DNA from: Citrifermentans bemidjiense Bem
GTDB taxonomy: Bacteria; Desulfobacterota; Desulfuromonadia; Geobacterales; Geobacteraceae
Length of the DNA stretch: 64,000 nucleotides
Direction: 5' to 3'
Assembly (NCBI RefSeq): GCF_000020725.1
Contig: NC_011146.1
Location: 186,001 to 250,000, forward strand
The first letter of the stretch is position 1. Every line of letters begins with the position of its first letter. Of the stretch, positions 45,390-54,159 are shown in pieces. The translations under genes were made by a program, and so were the position numbers. Under the pieces are notes generated by a model, which did not search any database, was not told where the DNA came from, and saw only the letters and a program-made list of their open reading frames with translations.

Positions 45390-46679
45390 CTATTTCGGGC
45401 CGCATCCCAGGGGCAGCACCCACTTGTGCCCCGGGGGCGGCGCGCCTTCCGTAAGCAACACCCGTCTCCCCCCTGCGTCTTCCTGCTGGAGCAGGTAACC
45501 CGCCGCCTGATTCCCCCCTGACAGTGGATAGTTTCCGAACGCCGGTTCGATGCCCACGAGCTTGAATAGCTTCTCAGAGGTGGTCTTGAAGTCCTCGCCC
45601 CCGCTCAGCATGAGTACGCGGTACCCTGCCGCCTCAAGCAGCCTGATCAGGGTGTAGTTGTAGGGGTCGCTTTCACCGAGGCTGATGACGTAGCGTGCGC
45701 CCTTGTACTCGAAGTAGCGGTCCACCCTGATGCTGAAGGTAGTGGGGGCGCCGCTGCCGGAGTGGATGATTTTGCTCTTGCTCCAGGAGGCGGAGAGGGC
45801 GTTGAGCAGCGAGTCGACGATGGCTGCCGTGTTTTTCTTAGCCGCGGGGCAGACCCAGGTGGCAGCCTGCGGCACAGCAAGAGGAGCCGGCACGGCGGCC
45901 GGCGCTGCCGGCGCGGGAACAGGAGCGGGAGCGGGAGCGGGAGCCTTTACAGCCGGAGCCGGAGCAGGAGCCTTTACAGCAGGAGCCGGAGCCGGAACGG
46001 GAACAAGAGCCGGAGCAGGTTTCGCCGCGGGTGCGGCAGGTGCAGGTTCAGCAGGGCGAGGCGCAGGTGCCGGTACCGGTTCAGGTGCCCTCGGGGCAGG
46101 CTCCGGAGCCCTCGGTGCCGCCTCAGGTGCCTGCGGGGCAGGGGCGGACGGCGCGGCAGGCGCTTTCTCGTGGGATGTCTTAGCCTCGGGGGCGGCTGCC
46201 CGCGGCTTTTCCTTGTGTTTCTCTTTCCGGGGATGGTGTCCGCTTGTTGTCTGCTTTCCCTGTGCGGGTATCAGCAAGGTGCGTCCCACTGTCAGCGCTT
46301 TGATGTTGCTGATGTTGTTGATCCGCACGATCTCAGGGATCAGCCGTTCCGCGGCCTCGTTGGACATCCCGAAGTTCACCATGAGGATCTTGAAGATGTG
46401 GTCCCCCGGCTTCACCGTATAGCGGACGTACTCCCCGGAAGCGCTGGAAGGTGCTGCTCCCTTGGCGGGACGAGGAGTCTCCCCGGGTGCTTCCCTTTTT
46501 GTCGGGGCGTGCTTTTGGGCCGGAGCCTCTTTCTTTGCCGGTTTCGGGGCTGGGGCCGGCTTTTGCCGGTCCAACTCCTTCAGGTCGATTTCATACTGGG
46601 GGGGCGCTGCGTGCAACTGGCACGGCAGCGAAAGGAGCGCCAAGAGGAGCATTCCCTTGGCCTTGGTCGGATTGGTCAT
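45390..46679 (-). CDS. LysM-domain envelope protein with Pro/Ala repeats
   Basis: A 429-residue exported protein. Residues 1-24 are a signal peptide (LHAAPP). A LysM-like domain lies at about 83-142 (YTVKPGDHIFKILM... LTVGRTLLIPAQ), which would bind peptidoglycan. Residues about 150-275 are a Pro/Ala linker made of near-identical KAPAPAPAV units (DNA 45895-46010). The C-terminal 150 residues are a separate domain of unknown function (FEYKGARYVISLGESDPYNY in part). ATG 46679 has GAGGT seven bases upstream. It is 41 bp downstream of the receiver-like gene. Confidence 0.8.
   Translation of the reverse strand: MTNPTKAKGMLLLALLSLPCQLHAAPPQYEIDLKELDRQKPAPAPKPAKKEAPAQKHAPTKREAPGETPRPAKGAAPSSASGEYVRYTVKPGDHIFKILMVNFGMSNEAAERLIPEIVRINNISNIKALTVGRTLLIPAQGKQTTSGHHPRKEKHKEKPRAAAPEAKTSHEKAPAAPSAPAPQAPEAAPRAPEPAPRAPEPVPAPAPRPAEPAPAAPAAKPAPALVPVPAPAPAVKAPAPAPAVKAPAPAPAPVPAPAAPAAVPAPLAVPQAATWVCPAAKKNTAAIVDSLLNALSASWSKSKIIHSGSGAPTTFSIRVDRYFEYKGARYVISLGESDPYNYTLIRLLEAAGYRVLMLSGGEDFKTTSEKLFKLVGIEPAFGNYPLSGGNQAAGYLLQQEDAGGRRVLLTEGAPPPGHKWVLPLGCGPK
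45895..46010. repeat. Low-complexity coding repeat in LysM gene
   Basis: Near-identical tandem units of GGAGCC/GGAGCG type encode alternating Ala-Pro, with two copies of GGAGCCTTTACAGC. Such runs are prone to slippage. Confidence 0.7.
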
Positions 46680-46720
46680 CAATTTACCTCACTTCCTTTA
46701 TTTCAGGACCGGCGGGGCCA

Positions 46721-48187
46721 TCAACGGTAATAAACGACAAAGCCCTTCATCTTGCGGTTATTGTGGTTGCGATAGATGGTGAGCGCGGTGTTCCCTTTGG
46801 TGCTGCACTGCTCGACCAGGTAGCCCCCTTTCTTTTCGCTCGACTCGACGCGGTAGTCGTCCGCCCCGCCGAACTCCCGCAGGATCCTCCTGAAGAGGTC
46901 CTCGGAAATCGTCCCGCCGTCGACAGAAACCACCTGAAGGGCTTTGTACAGGTTGTTCTCACGGAAGAGCTTGTATTCCGCCCTGAGCCCCAGGTATCGC
47001 TCCCACCCCGGGTGGGTCTTGCCATATTGCGGGTCGGGTTTGGTTCCTTCCAGCACCGGGGGGAGCCGCTCGGCTCCGCGCTTGGCGGCAGGTTTCGCTG
47101 CAGTGGCGGCAGGCGGAGCCGCCTTTTGTGCAGCCGGCGCGGTCGGCGCGGGACGCGCAGCCGTAGCGGGTGGCGGTGGCGGCGCTGGTTTTGCCGTCTG
47201 GGGAGTAGCCGGCGGTAGAGCCGGTTGCGCTGGGGGGGTGCCGGGCTTTTCCGCAAGGGCGGCCGGCGGAGCGGCAGGCGCTGCCTTCGGCGGCAGGGCT
47301 TGGGGGGAGGCTGACGGCTTCGCTGCCGGCTTGAAAGCCGGTGCGATTTCGATATTTGCCGGCGACCTCTTGCCAACGGTGTAGGAGATGAACGGGATGG
47401 CGATCAGCACCAGGGCCGGCAGGATGAGAAGGTATGGGCGGCGGCTCTTTTTCTTTTCCGCGCGGCGCATCGCTTCCAGCAGGGTCTCTCCGGCATAAAT
47501 GTCGTCCGGCCGCACCGGTTGCCCGGCAGGAGGGACGGGCGGAGCTGGCGTATTTCCCGCCCCGGCGCCGCCCTTGCCGATCTCGACCCGCTCCTCAACC
47601 TCAAGGAGGCTTGCCTTGATGGGGGCGACGTTAGATGCAGCACGTTGCATCGCCTCCTCGAAAGGGGAGGCTTGCGGGTCAGTGGTCCGGGAGGGGGAAA
47701 CCGCGAAAGCGGCAGAGCGCTCGGCTTCTTTCTCTTCCGTATCCGGTGGCGACGCGAACGGCGCGGCCTCTTGCTTCGCGGCGGCAGGCTTGGTCGCAGC
47801 AGGCGCTTCGATTGTCCCCTGCTCCGGGAGTGGAGCGCCGGTCACTACCGCCAGCAGAGTCTGCGCCAGGAGGTCGTCCGCAAGGGTGAGGTCGACCGAC
47901 TGTCTGCCGTGCTTGCGCGCTTGTTCAGCATCCTCGGCATCGCCTGCCAAAAGCACCAGCACGGCACCCTTGTGCAGCATCTTCTCCAAGTGCCGCAGCA
48001 GTATGTCCCCGGAAAAACCGGAGATGCGGCTCTGCACGAAGGTGAAGTCGCACGGGGAAGCGGTGATCTGCGCCTCGCCCGAGGGGAGGGTCGATGCCGT
48101 ATGCAGTTTCAGCACTTCCTTCCCTTCCAGGGTTTGGAAGATGCGCTGCACCCTTTCGGTATCCGATATTAAGAGGACGCTGGTCAT
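46721..48187 (-). CDS. Receiver-like membrane-anchored protein with conserved C-terminal domain
   Basis: A 488-residue protein. Residues 1 to about 115 resemble a response-regulator receiver fold (SVLLISDTERVQRIF, VLVLLAGDAEDAEQARKHG) without an obvious phosphorylation Asp. One membrane segment is at about 251-271. A Pro/Ala-rich stretch (about 285-385) leads to a C-terminal domain of about 100 residues (HPGWERYLGLRAEYKLF, LFRRILREFGG) that would be periplasmic. ATG 48187 is chosen because AAAGGA lies just before it; starts at 48217 or 48244 lack one. It is transcribed with the LysM gene. Function unknown. Confidence 0.6.
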   Translation of the reverse strand: MTSVLLISDTERVQRIFQTLEGKEVLKLHTASTLPSGEAQITASPCDFTFVQSRISGFSGDILLRHLEKMLHKGAVLVLLAGDAEDAEQARKHGRQSVDLTLADDLLAQTLLAVVTGAPLPEQGTIEAPAATKPAAAKQEAAPFASPPDTEEKEAERSAAFAVSPSRTTDPQASPFEEAMQRAASNVAPIKASLLEVEERVEIGKGGAGAGNTPAPPVPPAGQPVRPDDIYAGETLLEAMRRAEKKKSRRPYLLILPALVLIAIPFISYTVGKRSPANIEIAPAFKPAAKPSASPQALPPKAAPAAPPAALAEKPGTPPAQPALPPATPQTAKPAPPPPPATAARPAPTAPAAQKAAPPAATAAKPAAKRGAERLPPVLEGTKPDPQYGKTHPGWERYLGLRAEYKLFRENNLYKALQVVSVDGGTISEDLFRRILREFGGADDYRVESSEKKGGYLVEQCSTKGNTALTIYRNHNNRKMKGFVVYYR

Positions 48188-48421
48188 GTTTTCCTTTTCA
48201 TCTAGAATTCGCGACATTTTAGGGGAGGGGAGCGCAATAATCAATATTATTCAACCCATGGGATCAAATTGCAGCTCCAGGGCACCTGCCTGATAACGAG
48301 AGCGATGGTTGCGCTTTAATAAAGTAATGTGGTAGATTGCGCGACGTATTCCGACCATGAGGGCCGATTGGCTAACTCTCGGCAGCGTGCTGCCGGCTCA
48401 AAAAGGACCCGATCCCGCGCA

Positions 48422-49207
48422 ATGAGAATCATAGACCTGCTGGAAAGAAAGCTAGGGCGCTTCGCTATCCCGAATCTGACCCTATATCTGATCGCTGGGC
48501 AGTCGTTTTTCTACGTCATGTACCTCACCGGCAAATTGGAGCGGAGTTCTACCTACTTCTCGGCCGATCTGCTGATGGCGGGAGAGTGGTGGCGCATCTT
48601 CACCATCCCTTTCGACCCACCGCGTTCCGGCGTGCTCTTCACGCTGATCGCCTGGTACTTTTTCTACATGCTCGGCTCGGCGCTTGAAGAGTACTGGGGG
48701 GCCTTCCGTTACAACGCCTACCTTTTCCTTGGGTGCCTGATCACGCTGGGGGCGTCCTTCCTGGTGCCGGCCTACCCGATCAGCAACGCCTTTCTCGCCG
48801 GCTCGGTTTTCCTTGCGTTCGCCGCCTTGTTCCCGGAATTCGAGATCCTGCTCTTCTTCATACTCCCGGTGAAGATCAAGTGGCTTGCCCTGCTCACCTG
48901 GCTGGGCTACGCCTACCAGTTCATTTTCGGGGATTGGACGGCGCGGGTGATGGTGCTGGCGGCGACTGCCAACTTCCTGATCTTTTTCGCCAGGGACATC
49001 CTGCTGAATCTGAGGCAGGGGCGGCGGCAGATAGCAAAGAAGGTGGCAAAGGCGCCCAGGAAGGAGCAGCCCCTGACCCACAAGTGCACCACCTGCGGCA
49101 TCACCGACAAAACCGACCCCGAGATGGATTTCCGCTACTGCCCCAAGTGCAACGGACAGTACGGCTACTGCAGGGATCATATTTTCAGCCACGAGCATAA
49201 GAAGTAG
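48422..49207 (+). CDS. Rhomboid-like membrane protein with C-terminal zinc ribbon
   Basis: A 261-residue protein with about six membrane segments in residues 10-200. GEWWRIFTIPF, SALEEYWGAFRYN and FFILPVKIKWL follow rhomboid/derlin layout, but the GxSG serine motif is replaced (SNAFLAGSV), so proteolysis is unlikely. The cytoplasmic tail (from about 225) is a zinc ribbon, CTTCG...CPKC...CRDHIFSHEH. ATG 48422 is the first start that fits the fold. A small gene follows 27 bp later. Confidence 0.55.
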   Translation: MRIIDLLERKLGRFAIPNLTLYLIAGQSFFYVMYLTGKLERSSTYFSADLLMAGEWWRIFTIPFDPPRSGVLFTLIAWYFFYMLGSALEEYWGAFRYNAYLFLGCLITLGASFLVPAYPISNAFLAGSVFLAFAALFPEFEILLFFILPVKIKWLALLTWLGYAYQFIFGDWTARVMVLAATANFLIFFARDILLNLRQGRRQIAKKVAKAPRKEQPLTHKCTTCGITDKTDPEMDFRYCPKCNGQYGYCRDHIFSHEHKK

Positions 49208-49234
49208 CGACGAGAGAACAGACCTGGAGGAGAA

Positions 49235-49522
49235 ATGCTGAACCAGCTTAACAATATCGGGGATGATGTCTATCAGACATGGAGCTACGAACAGCGGCAC
49301 GAGGAGATCGGCAAGTTGGTTGAGGGTTTCAAAAACGGCCTGCCGGTGCAGATCCTTTGCCACCTCTCCACCTCTGTCGCGGGAAGCACCGCAGAGGCGG
49401 CGGACCATCTCTGCGCTTTCCTGTCGCGCCGGGAGCGCAAGGCGATTGTGAACCGCGAGGCCGGCGCCAACAAGATGCTGCGCGAACTTCTGGAAGCGAC
49501 GCTGCTGCCGGCGAAGAACTGA
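49235..49522 (+). CDS. Small hypothetical protein, 95 residues
   Basis: A soluble, mostly helical protein (YQTWSYEQRHEEIGKLVEG, REAGANKMLRELLEATLL) with no recognised family. A GGAGGAGAA site directly before the ATG supports it. It follows the rhomboid-like gene by 27 bp on the same strand. Confidence 0.65.
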   Translation: MLNQLNNIGDDVYQTWSYEQRHEEIGKLVEGFKNGLPVQILCHLSTSVAGSTAEAADHLCAFLSRRERKAIVNREAGANKMLRELLEATLLPAKN

Positions 49523-49617
49523 CCGAATCCTGCCTTGAGTTTGGCTAGGACTTGAGGCGGCTTCAGGGATAAGGCCTGCGGCAGCGCGTCGACAACAATT
49601 TCGGCGCTGGAGCGGTT

Positions 49618-50142
49618 ATGCAGACGATGGCACTTATAGGGATGCCCGGGTCGGGTAAGAGCGCTGTGGGTAGAATCATCGCCGACAGGCTGGGATGGGA
49701 TTTCCTGGACACGGACCGGCTCATAGAGCAGCGCTTTGGCCTCAAGCTGCAGGCTGTGATCGACCAGGTGGGGACTGAGGCCTTCAGCCGGATAGAGGAG
49801 GAAACGGTACTGAGCCTGGACCCCGCGGAGCGGACCGTGATTTCCACCGGCGGGAGCGTTGTCTACTCGGAGGCCGCCATGCGCCACCTTTGCTCCATCT
49901 CCACGGTTGTTTTTCTCGATCTTCCCATTGATGCCATTCGGAGCCACATATCTTTGGAAGCGCCGCGCGGCATCGTCGGAATGGATGAAGGCGGACTGGA
50001 ACTACTTTATGAACAGAGGTTCCCGCTTTACCACAGGCATGCGCAGATAGTGGTTTTGCTAGACAGCTGTACGACTGAAGAGGCGGCAGCAAGGGTACTG
50101 TCACAGTGGAAGGAGTATGTTGCTTCGGACCGACAGCGTTGA
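49618..50142 (+). CDS. Shikimate kinase-like protein
   Basis: A 174-residue P-loop kinase of the AroK/AroL type. Walker A is GMPGSGKS (8-15), then the shikimate-binding DTD motif (FLDTDRLIE), STGGSVV and an Arg in APRGIVG, and ERxPLY-like EQRFPLYHRHA. These residues would support phosphorylation of shikimate. It is not near aroB or other chorismate genes, but in an operon with a degenerate GGDEF and a lipoprotein gene, so it may be a second, specialised copy. GGAG lies before ATG 49618. Confidence 0.75.
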   Translation: MQTMALIGMPGSGKSAVGRIIADRLGWDFLDTDRLIEQRFGLKLQAVIDQVGTEAFSRIEEETVLSLDPAERTVISTGGSVVYSEAAMRHLCSISTVVFLDLPIDAIRSHISLEAPRGIVGMDEGGLELLYEQRFPLYHRHAQIVVLLDSCTTEEAAARVLSQWKEYVASDRQR

Positions 50143-50174
50143 CTTTGCTCTCAGCGTCCTCTAATATCTAGCCC

Positions 50175-51515
50175 ATGTCATCACCCACGAATACAAATGC
50201 TCCCGCGAAGCTCAGCCTGCCAAGGCTGACCCTGATACAGAAGATCGGCGCGGGCTATGCTGCCATGGCTTTTTTCACCATGGCAGCACTAGTCTTCTCT
50301 ACTTTCAACATCTACAAGAGCAACAACACTTCCAGGCAGATCGCAAACAACGACCTTCCGGTAATGAGCGCCCTGATTGAACTGCGCACCTCGCTTCTGG
50401 CCCAGGAAGGGTTCGCCGGCAGATACGCTATCCTGCACGATCCCGCTTTCATCGAGCTGTTCCGGCAGCGCGAGTCGGAAGCGCTTCATAACCTCGCGGT
50501 CTTGGAGCGTTCAGGCGCGCAGCAGGACGCAATACATCTAAAGCAGCTTTACCTAAGCTATCAGGGGGCGTCGGCGAAACTGTTCTCCGGTACCCCGGCG
50601 AGCGAAATTGGCTTACGGCGGTCGGCGCGGCAGCTTCTGGACGCGGTGGACGCCACCTACATTAAGCGCAAAGCGATCCTGCACGCGGTGCTGGCGAAGG
50701 CGAACGAGCAGCAGAAGGCCACCATCTGGTGGACGGTGGCCATCTCCCTGACCGGGTTCCTGCTGGCCATAGGGGTCGCCCCCTTCGTCACCTATCGCAT
50801 CTTCGGGGCCATCAGGAAATTGCAAAGCGCAACGCACAGGATCGCCGCCGGGGATTTCGACTACGACCCGCAGATCCCGCTCGGGGACGAGATCAGCGAC
50901 CTGGCGAGGGATTTCACCAAGATGGCGGCGAGGCTAAAGGTACTCGAACAGATGAGTCTCGATGCCAGCCCCCTGACCAGGCTTCCCGGCAACTTCGCCA
51001 TCGAACGGGAACTGGAGGAGCGGCTGAAAAGCGGGGCATCCTTCGCCTTTTGCTACGCCGACCTGGGTAACTTCAAGCCGTTCGGCGACCACTACGGTTA
51101 TGCCAAAGGGAGCGAGCTGCTTCGGCTGACAGGCGACCTGATCCAGGCGGCGGTCAAGGCGCAAGCAGGCGGCGCCGGGTTCGTCGGCCACGTGGGAGGC
51201 GACGACTTCGTGATGGTGGTCCCGACCGACAGGGTAAAACCCGTCTGCGAGACGGTGATTGCGAACTTCAGCGCCGAGGTTGTGAAGCACTACAGCCAGC
51301 AGGACCTGAAGGCAGGCGGCATTGAGGGATGCGACCGCTACGGGGTGCAGCGTTTCTTCCCGGTTGTCACCATTTCCATCGCCGCGATCATCTGCGGCAG
51401 GGACCAATTCTCCTCGGCCGTAGACATTGCCAGGGCAGCGGCCAAAGTGAAGGACAGCGCCAAGGAGACCCCGGGAAGCAACTATCTTGTAGGTACACCA
51501 GGGGATGCAGCATGA
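50175..51515 (+). CDS. Membrane sensor with HAMP and degenerate GGDEF domain
   Basis: A 446-residue membrane signalling protein. Two membrane segments (about 29-48 and 182-205) flank a periplasmic helical sensor. A HAMP domain (about 205-260) follows, then a GGDEF-like domain (LTRLPGN, YADLGNFKPFGDHYGYAKGSELL in parts). The signature is GGDDF (about 338-343), with Asp in place of the usual Glu, so diguanylate cyclase activity is doubtful. It may bind GTP or c-di-GMP instead. It overlaps the following lipoprotein gene by four bases, and follows the shikimate-kinase-like gene by 32 bp. Confidence 0.78.
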   Translation: MSSPTNTNAPAKLSLPRLTLIQKIGAGYAAMAFFTMAALVFSTFNIYKSNNTSRQIANNDLPVMSALIELRTSLLAQEGFAGRYAILHDPAFIELFRQRESEALHNLAVLERSGAQQDAIHLKQLYLSYQGASAKLFSGTPASEIGLRRSARQLLDAVDATYIKRKAILHAVLAKANEQQKATIWWTVAISLTGFLLAIGVAPFVTYRIFGAIRKLQSATHRIAAGDFDYDPQIPLGDEISDLARDFTKMAARLKVLEQMSLDASPLTRLPGNFAIERELEERLKSGASFAFCYADLGNFKPFGDHYGYAKGSELLRLTGDLIQAAVKAQAGGAGFVGHVGGDDFVMVVPTDRVKPVCETVIANFSAEVVKHYSQQDLKAGGIEGCDRYGVQRFFPVVTISIAAIICGRDQFSSAVDIARAAAKVKDSAKETPGSNYLVGTPGDAA

Positions 51516-52015
51516 AAAAGCAAGCAGCTTTGTTTATCGTCATCTCGCTTTGCTCGGGATGCGCCATCACAGGCAAGAACCCTCAGGGCAACCTGGTGCA
51601 GCGTTATACGGCGTCCAGGCATTTGGAGCAGGCCGATGAGATGCTGGAGAAGGGGGATAAGGCCGGTGCGGTCAAAGCGCTCCATGCTGTGGTCAGTGCA
51701 CCCGCGGCTCCCGGAGTAACCGATCAGGCGCTTTTCCGTCTGGCCCTTTTGACCTTGAAGCCTGGGCTGGAACGCCCGGCATCGGCACAGGCCCAGCAGC
51801 TTCTCAAGCGTCTGGCAAAGGAGTACCCCAAGAGCCCCTGGACCGCGCAGGCGGACCACCTGAACGACCTGATCGAGGTGGCGGACGATTTGAGGCGCCA
51901 GAACAAGAGCCTCAAGGGGAACAACCAGTCCCTCAATAAGGAGATCAACGACCTGAACAAGAACCTCGAACGGCTGAAGCAGCTCGATCAGGAACTGGAA
52001 AAAAGCGCGCGCTGA
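51512..52015 (+). CDS. Lipoprotein with TPR-like helical repeat
   Basis: A 167-residue protein with a lipobox (SLCSGC) in its signal peptide, so it would be lipidated and anchored in an envelope membrane. The mature part is helical with an N-terminal TPR-like repeat (EQADEMLEKGDKAGAVKALH in part, LKRLAKEYPKSPW) and a C-terminal coiled coil (LNKEINDLNKNLERLKQ). Its start overlaps the GGDDF-protein stop by four bases. A perfect 17-bp hairpin terminator follows. It may act as a partner or scaffold of the sensor. Confidence 0.8.
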   Translation: MKKQAALFIVISLCSGCAITGKNPQGNLVQRYTASRHLEQADEMLEKGDKAGAVKALHAVVSAPAAPGVTDQALFRLALLTLKPGLERPASAQAQQLLKRLAKEYPKSPWTAQADHLNDLIEVADDLRRQNKSLKGNNQSLNKEINDLNKNLERLKQLDQELEKSAR

Positions 52016-52080
52016 TTGTCGGGGCGCCCGGACGGAAATGGCGCGGGGGGCGGCTGCAAGCTGCTACTGTCGCGGTGGTT

Positions 52081-52118
52081 ATAGAAAAAGGCGATCGGTC
52101 ACGATCGCCTTTTTCTAT
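52081..52118. terminator. Bidirectional terminator with perfect 17-bp stem
   Basis: ATAGAAAAAGGCGATCG (52081-52097) pairs perfectly with 52102-52118 around GTCA. The T-runs lie on both strands, between convergent genes. Confidence 0.9.
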
Positions 52119-52122
52119 GCTT

Positions 52123-53109
52123 TCAAGGAAGTTCCAGGGGCGGCTCGTCGAGCGCAGACAACTGCTCGCGCAGCTGCAGGATATGCTCGCCCCAGTAGCG
52201 CACCGTGTTGAACCAGGGGAAGGTGATGGGGAAGGTGGGATCCTCCCAGCGCCGGGCCAGCCAGGCGCTGTAGTGCAGCATGCGCAGGGCGCGTAGCGGC
52301 TCCACCAGCCTGAGTTCTCCGGGGTGGAAATCGCGGAATTCCGTGTACCCCTTCACCAATTGTTCCAGTTGCACCAGTTGGCGCGACCGCTCTCCCGAAA
52401 GCATCATCCAGAGGTCCTGCACCGCCGGCGCCATGCGGGCGTCGTCGAAGTCGACGAAATGCGGTGCGCCGTCCCGCCACAGGATGTTGCCGGCATGGCA
52501 ATCGCCATGCGCCCTGATCTGGGTCACCCCTTGCGCGTTTGCGAAGGCAGCGTCGATGGCGGAAAGGAGCTGGTCGGTGACCGCCGTGTAGCTTGCACGG
52601 TACTCCTCGGGGATGAAGCGTTCCTTGATGAGGGCTACGCTGTCGTGCCCGAAGCTGCGGCTTTCCAGGGTGGGGCGCACCTTGAAGGGGCGTATGGCGC
52701 CGATGCTGTGAATGCGCCCCAGCATTCTCCCGAGGATCACCAGGTTTTCGTCGTTGTCGAACTCGGGGGCGTGCCCCCCCTGGCGCGGGTAGAGGGCGAA
52801 CCGGAACCCGTCGAAATGGAATATGGTCTCGCCAGCAGGGTTCACCCAAGGAGCGACCACCGACAGCTCGTGTTCCGCCAGTTCGAGGCAGAACTGGTGC
52901 TCCTCCCTGATCTGCTCGTCGCTCCAGCGCCCAGGGCGGTAAAACTTCGCGATCAGCGGCTTTTCTTCTTCGATCCCCACTTGGTACACGCGGTTCTCGT
53001 AACTGTTCAAGGCGGAAGTGCGGCAGTCGCAACGGAATCCCTGGCTTTCGACGGCGTCCATGATGAAGTTGGGGGTGAGGGTGGAAAAGGGATGGGAGGT
53101 TTCTTTCAT
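52123..53109 (-). CDS. srkA: Stress response kinase A (SrkA/YihE)
   Basis: A 328-residue protein kinase of the APH/choline kinase fold that phosphorylates Ser/Thr and protects against envelope and oxidative stress in enterics. HGDCHAGNILW carries the catalytic Asp and the metal-binding Asn, and HFVDFDDAR is the DFG equivalent. The N-terminal lobe (NSYENRVYQVG, ALYPRQGG) and overall length match YihE. ATG 53109 has AGAGGAGA upstream; the 53187 start is rejected. Confidence 0.9.
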   Translation of the reverse strand: MKETSHPFSTLTPNFIMDAVESQGFRCDCRTSALNSYENRVYQVGIEEEKPLIAKFYRPGRWSDEQIREEHQFCLELAEHELSVVAPWVNPAGETIFHFDGFRFALYPRQGGHAPEFDNDENLVILGRMLGRIHSIGAIRPFKVRPTLESRSFGHDSVALIKERFIPEEYRASYTAVTDQLLSAIDAAFANAQGVTQIRAHGDCHAGNILWRDGAPHFVDFDDARMAPAVQDLWMMLSGERSRQLVQLEQLVKGYTEFRDFHPGELRLVEPLRALRMLHYSAWLARRWEDPTFPITFPWFNTVRYWGEHILQLREQLSALDEPPLELP

Positions 53110-53266
53110 AAATGGCGCTTCTCCTCTGCGTGGCGCCCTGATCGGCCCAGCGCCCCTAAGATAGCACCATTCATTGCGGAAAACCAAGCGAAGAGACGGG
53201 CGCGGCCGCGGAACCCGCGGGGCTGGCCGGCTGGGGAAAACTCTTGCCGTGTAACTGTAGGGGGGG

Positions 53267-53833
53267 TTAAAGCGCGCGGGTAACCATGTCTGCGGGGGCC
53301 TGGAACGGGCCGAGAGGATTGACCTGGTCGTTGACCTGATCGATCTTCGGTTCGCCGCTGGAGAGTTTGTAGGCTACGTGGTGGTTGACGAAGACGATGA
53401 GGGCTTTGAAACGCCACCCTGTCTCCTGGCTTTTGCGCTTGAAGTTGAAGATATCGAGCCAGAAGTTCCCTATCCGTTTGGTATAGGTTCTCTTCGGTTC
53501 GAAAAGGTAGGCCCGGCAGTCGGCCCTGGCCTTGAGGCAGGCCTGCAGGCCAGGATCCAGGTCCTTGTTCGGGATCGCCTGGACGGTTGCGGCTATGTCC
53601 AGGTAGTTCAAGAGCTTCAGGTTGGGAGCCGAGGTCACGTCGAACCCCAGCTTCTGCAGATCCTCGACGGTGGTCTTGCCGATCTCTATCTGGTCGAAGG
53701 CCGTCTTCGCGTCGGAATAGTTCTGGAAAGGGGACTCGGTGATGCTTTTGCCCCGCGGCAGCAAGTGGGTGCATCCCGCCTGGGTGAGTAAAAGCAAAAA
53801 CAGCACGGCTTGTGTGAGGATGAATTTTCGCAT
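53267..53833 (-). CDS. Lipoprotein of unknown function
   Basis: A 188-residue protein with a lipobox (LLTQAGC) in its signal peptide. The mature part opens YSDAKTAFDQIEIGKTTVEDLQKLGFDV in part, reminiscent of small SmpA/BamE-like start motifs (IxxGxT) but no confident family assignment is possible. Hydrophilic and basic C-terminus. It is transcribed alone on the minus strand, 157 bp before srkA. Confidence 0.7.
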   Translation of the reverse strand: MRKFILTQAVLFLLLLTQAGCTHLLPRGKSITESPFQNYSDAKTAFDQIEIGKTTVEDLQKLGFDVTSAPNLKLLNYLDIAATVQAIPNKDLDPGLQACLKARADCRAYLFEPKRTYTKRIGNFWLDIFNFKRKSQETGWRFKALIVFVNHHVAYKLSSGEPKIDQVNDQVNPLGPFQAPADMVTRAL

Positions 53834-53930
53834 GATAAATGCCTTATATAAAGGCGACTTATACAGCCGGGGAAAGAACGTGGCAATTATAACGCAAAAA
53901 TTTTGAGCGTCAGGCCTGGTTATAAATTGT

Positions 53931-54131
53931 TCACATTTTGCCTGAAAGCTCCCCCATTTCTCCTTTCTTTTTCTGTGCCTTTAAGCCGCAGTACGGGCAG
54001 CGTCCTTCGGGAACGGAACGGTCACAAGTCTTGCACCAGTAAGAGAAAATATCCTCGCCGCTGCAGGCGGCGCAACTTTTATGTCTTGGCTCAATGCTGC
54101 AGCCGCATTGTTGGTCGTGCTTGTCCTTCAT
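53931..54131 (-). CDS. Small cysteine-rich zinc-ribbon protein
   Basis: A 66-residue soluble protein with four CxxC/CxC pairs (CGC, CAAC, CKTC, CPYC), likely two zinc-ribbon folds. The C-terminus is Lys-rich. An AGGAGA site precedes the ATG. It lies 28 bp downstream of uvrA on the same strand, so it may be co-transcribed, but no functional link is known. Confidence 0.7.
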   Translation of the reverse strand: MKDKHDQQCGCSIEPRHKSCAACSGEDIFSYWCKTCDRSVPEGRCPYCGLKAQKKKGEMGELSGKM

Positions 54132-54159
54132 CGAGTTCTCCTAGATTCACCGCGTGCCG

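Noticed and set aside
45895-46010. Possible CRISPR or satellite-like repeat
   Set aside because: It is an in-frame Ala/Pro coding repeat with no spacers.
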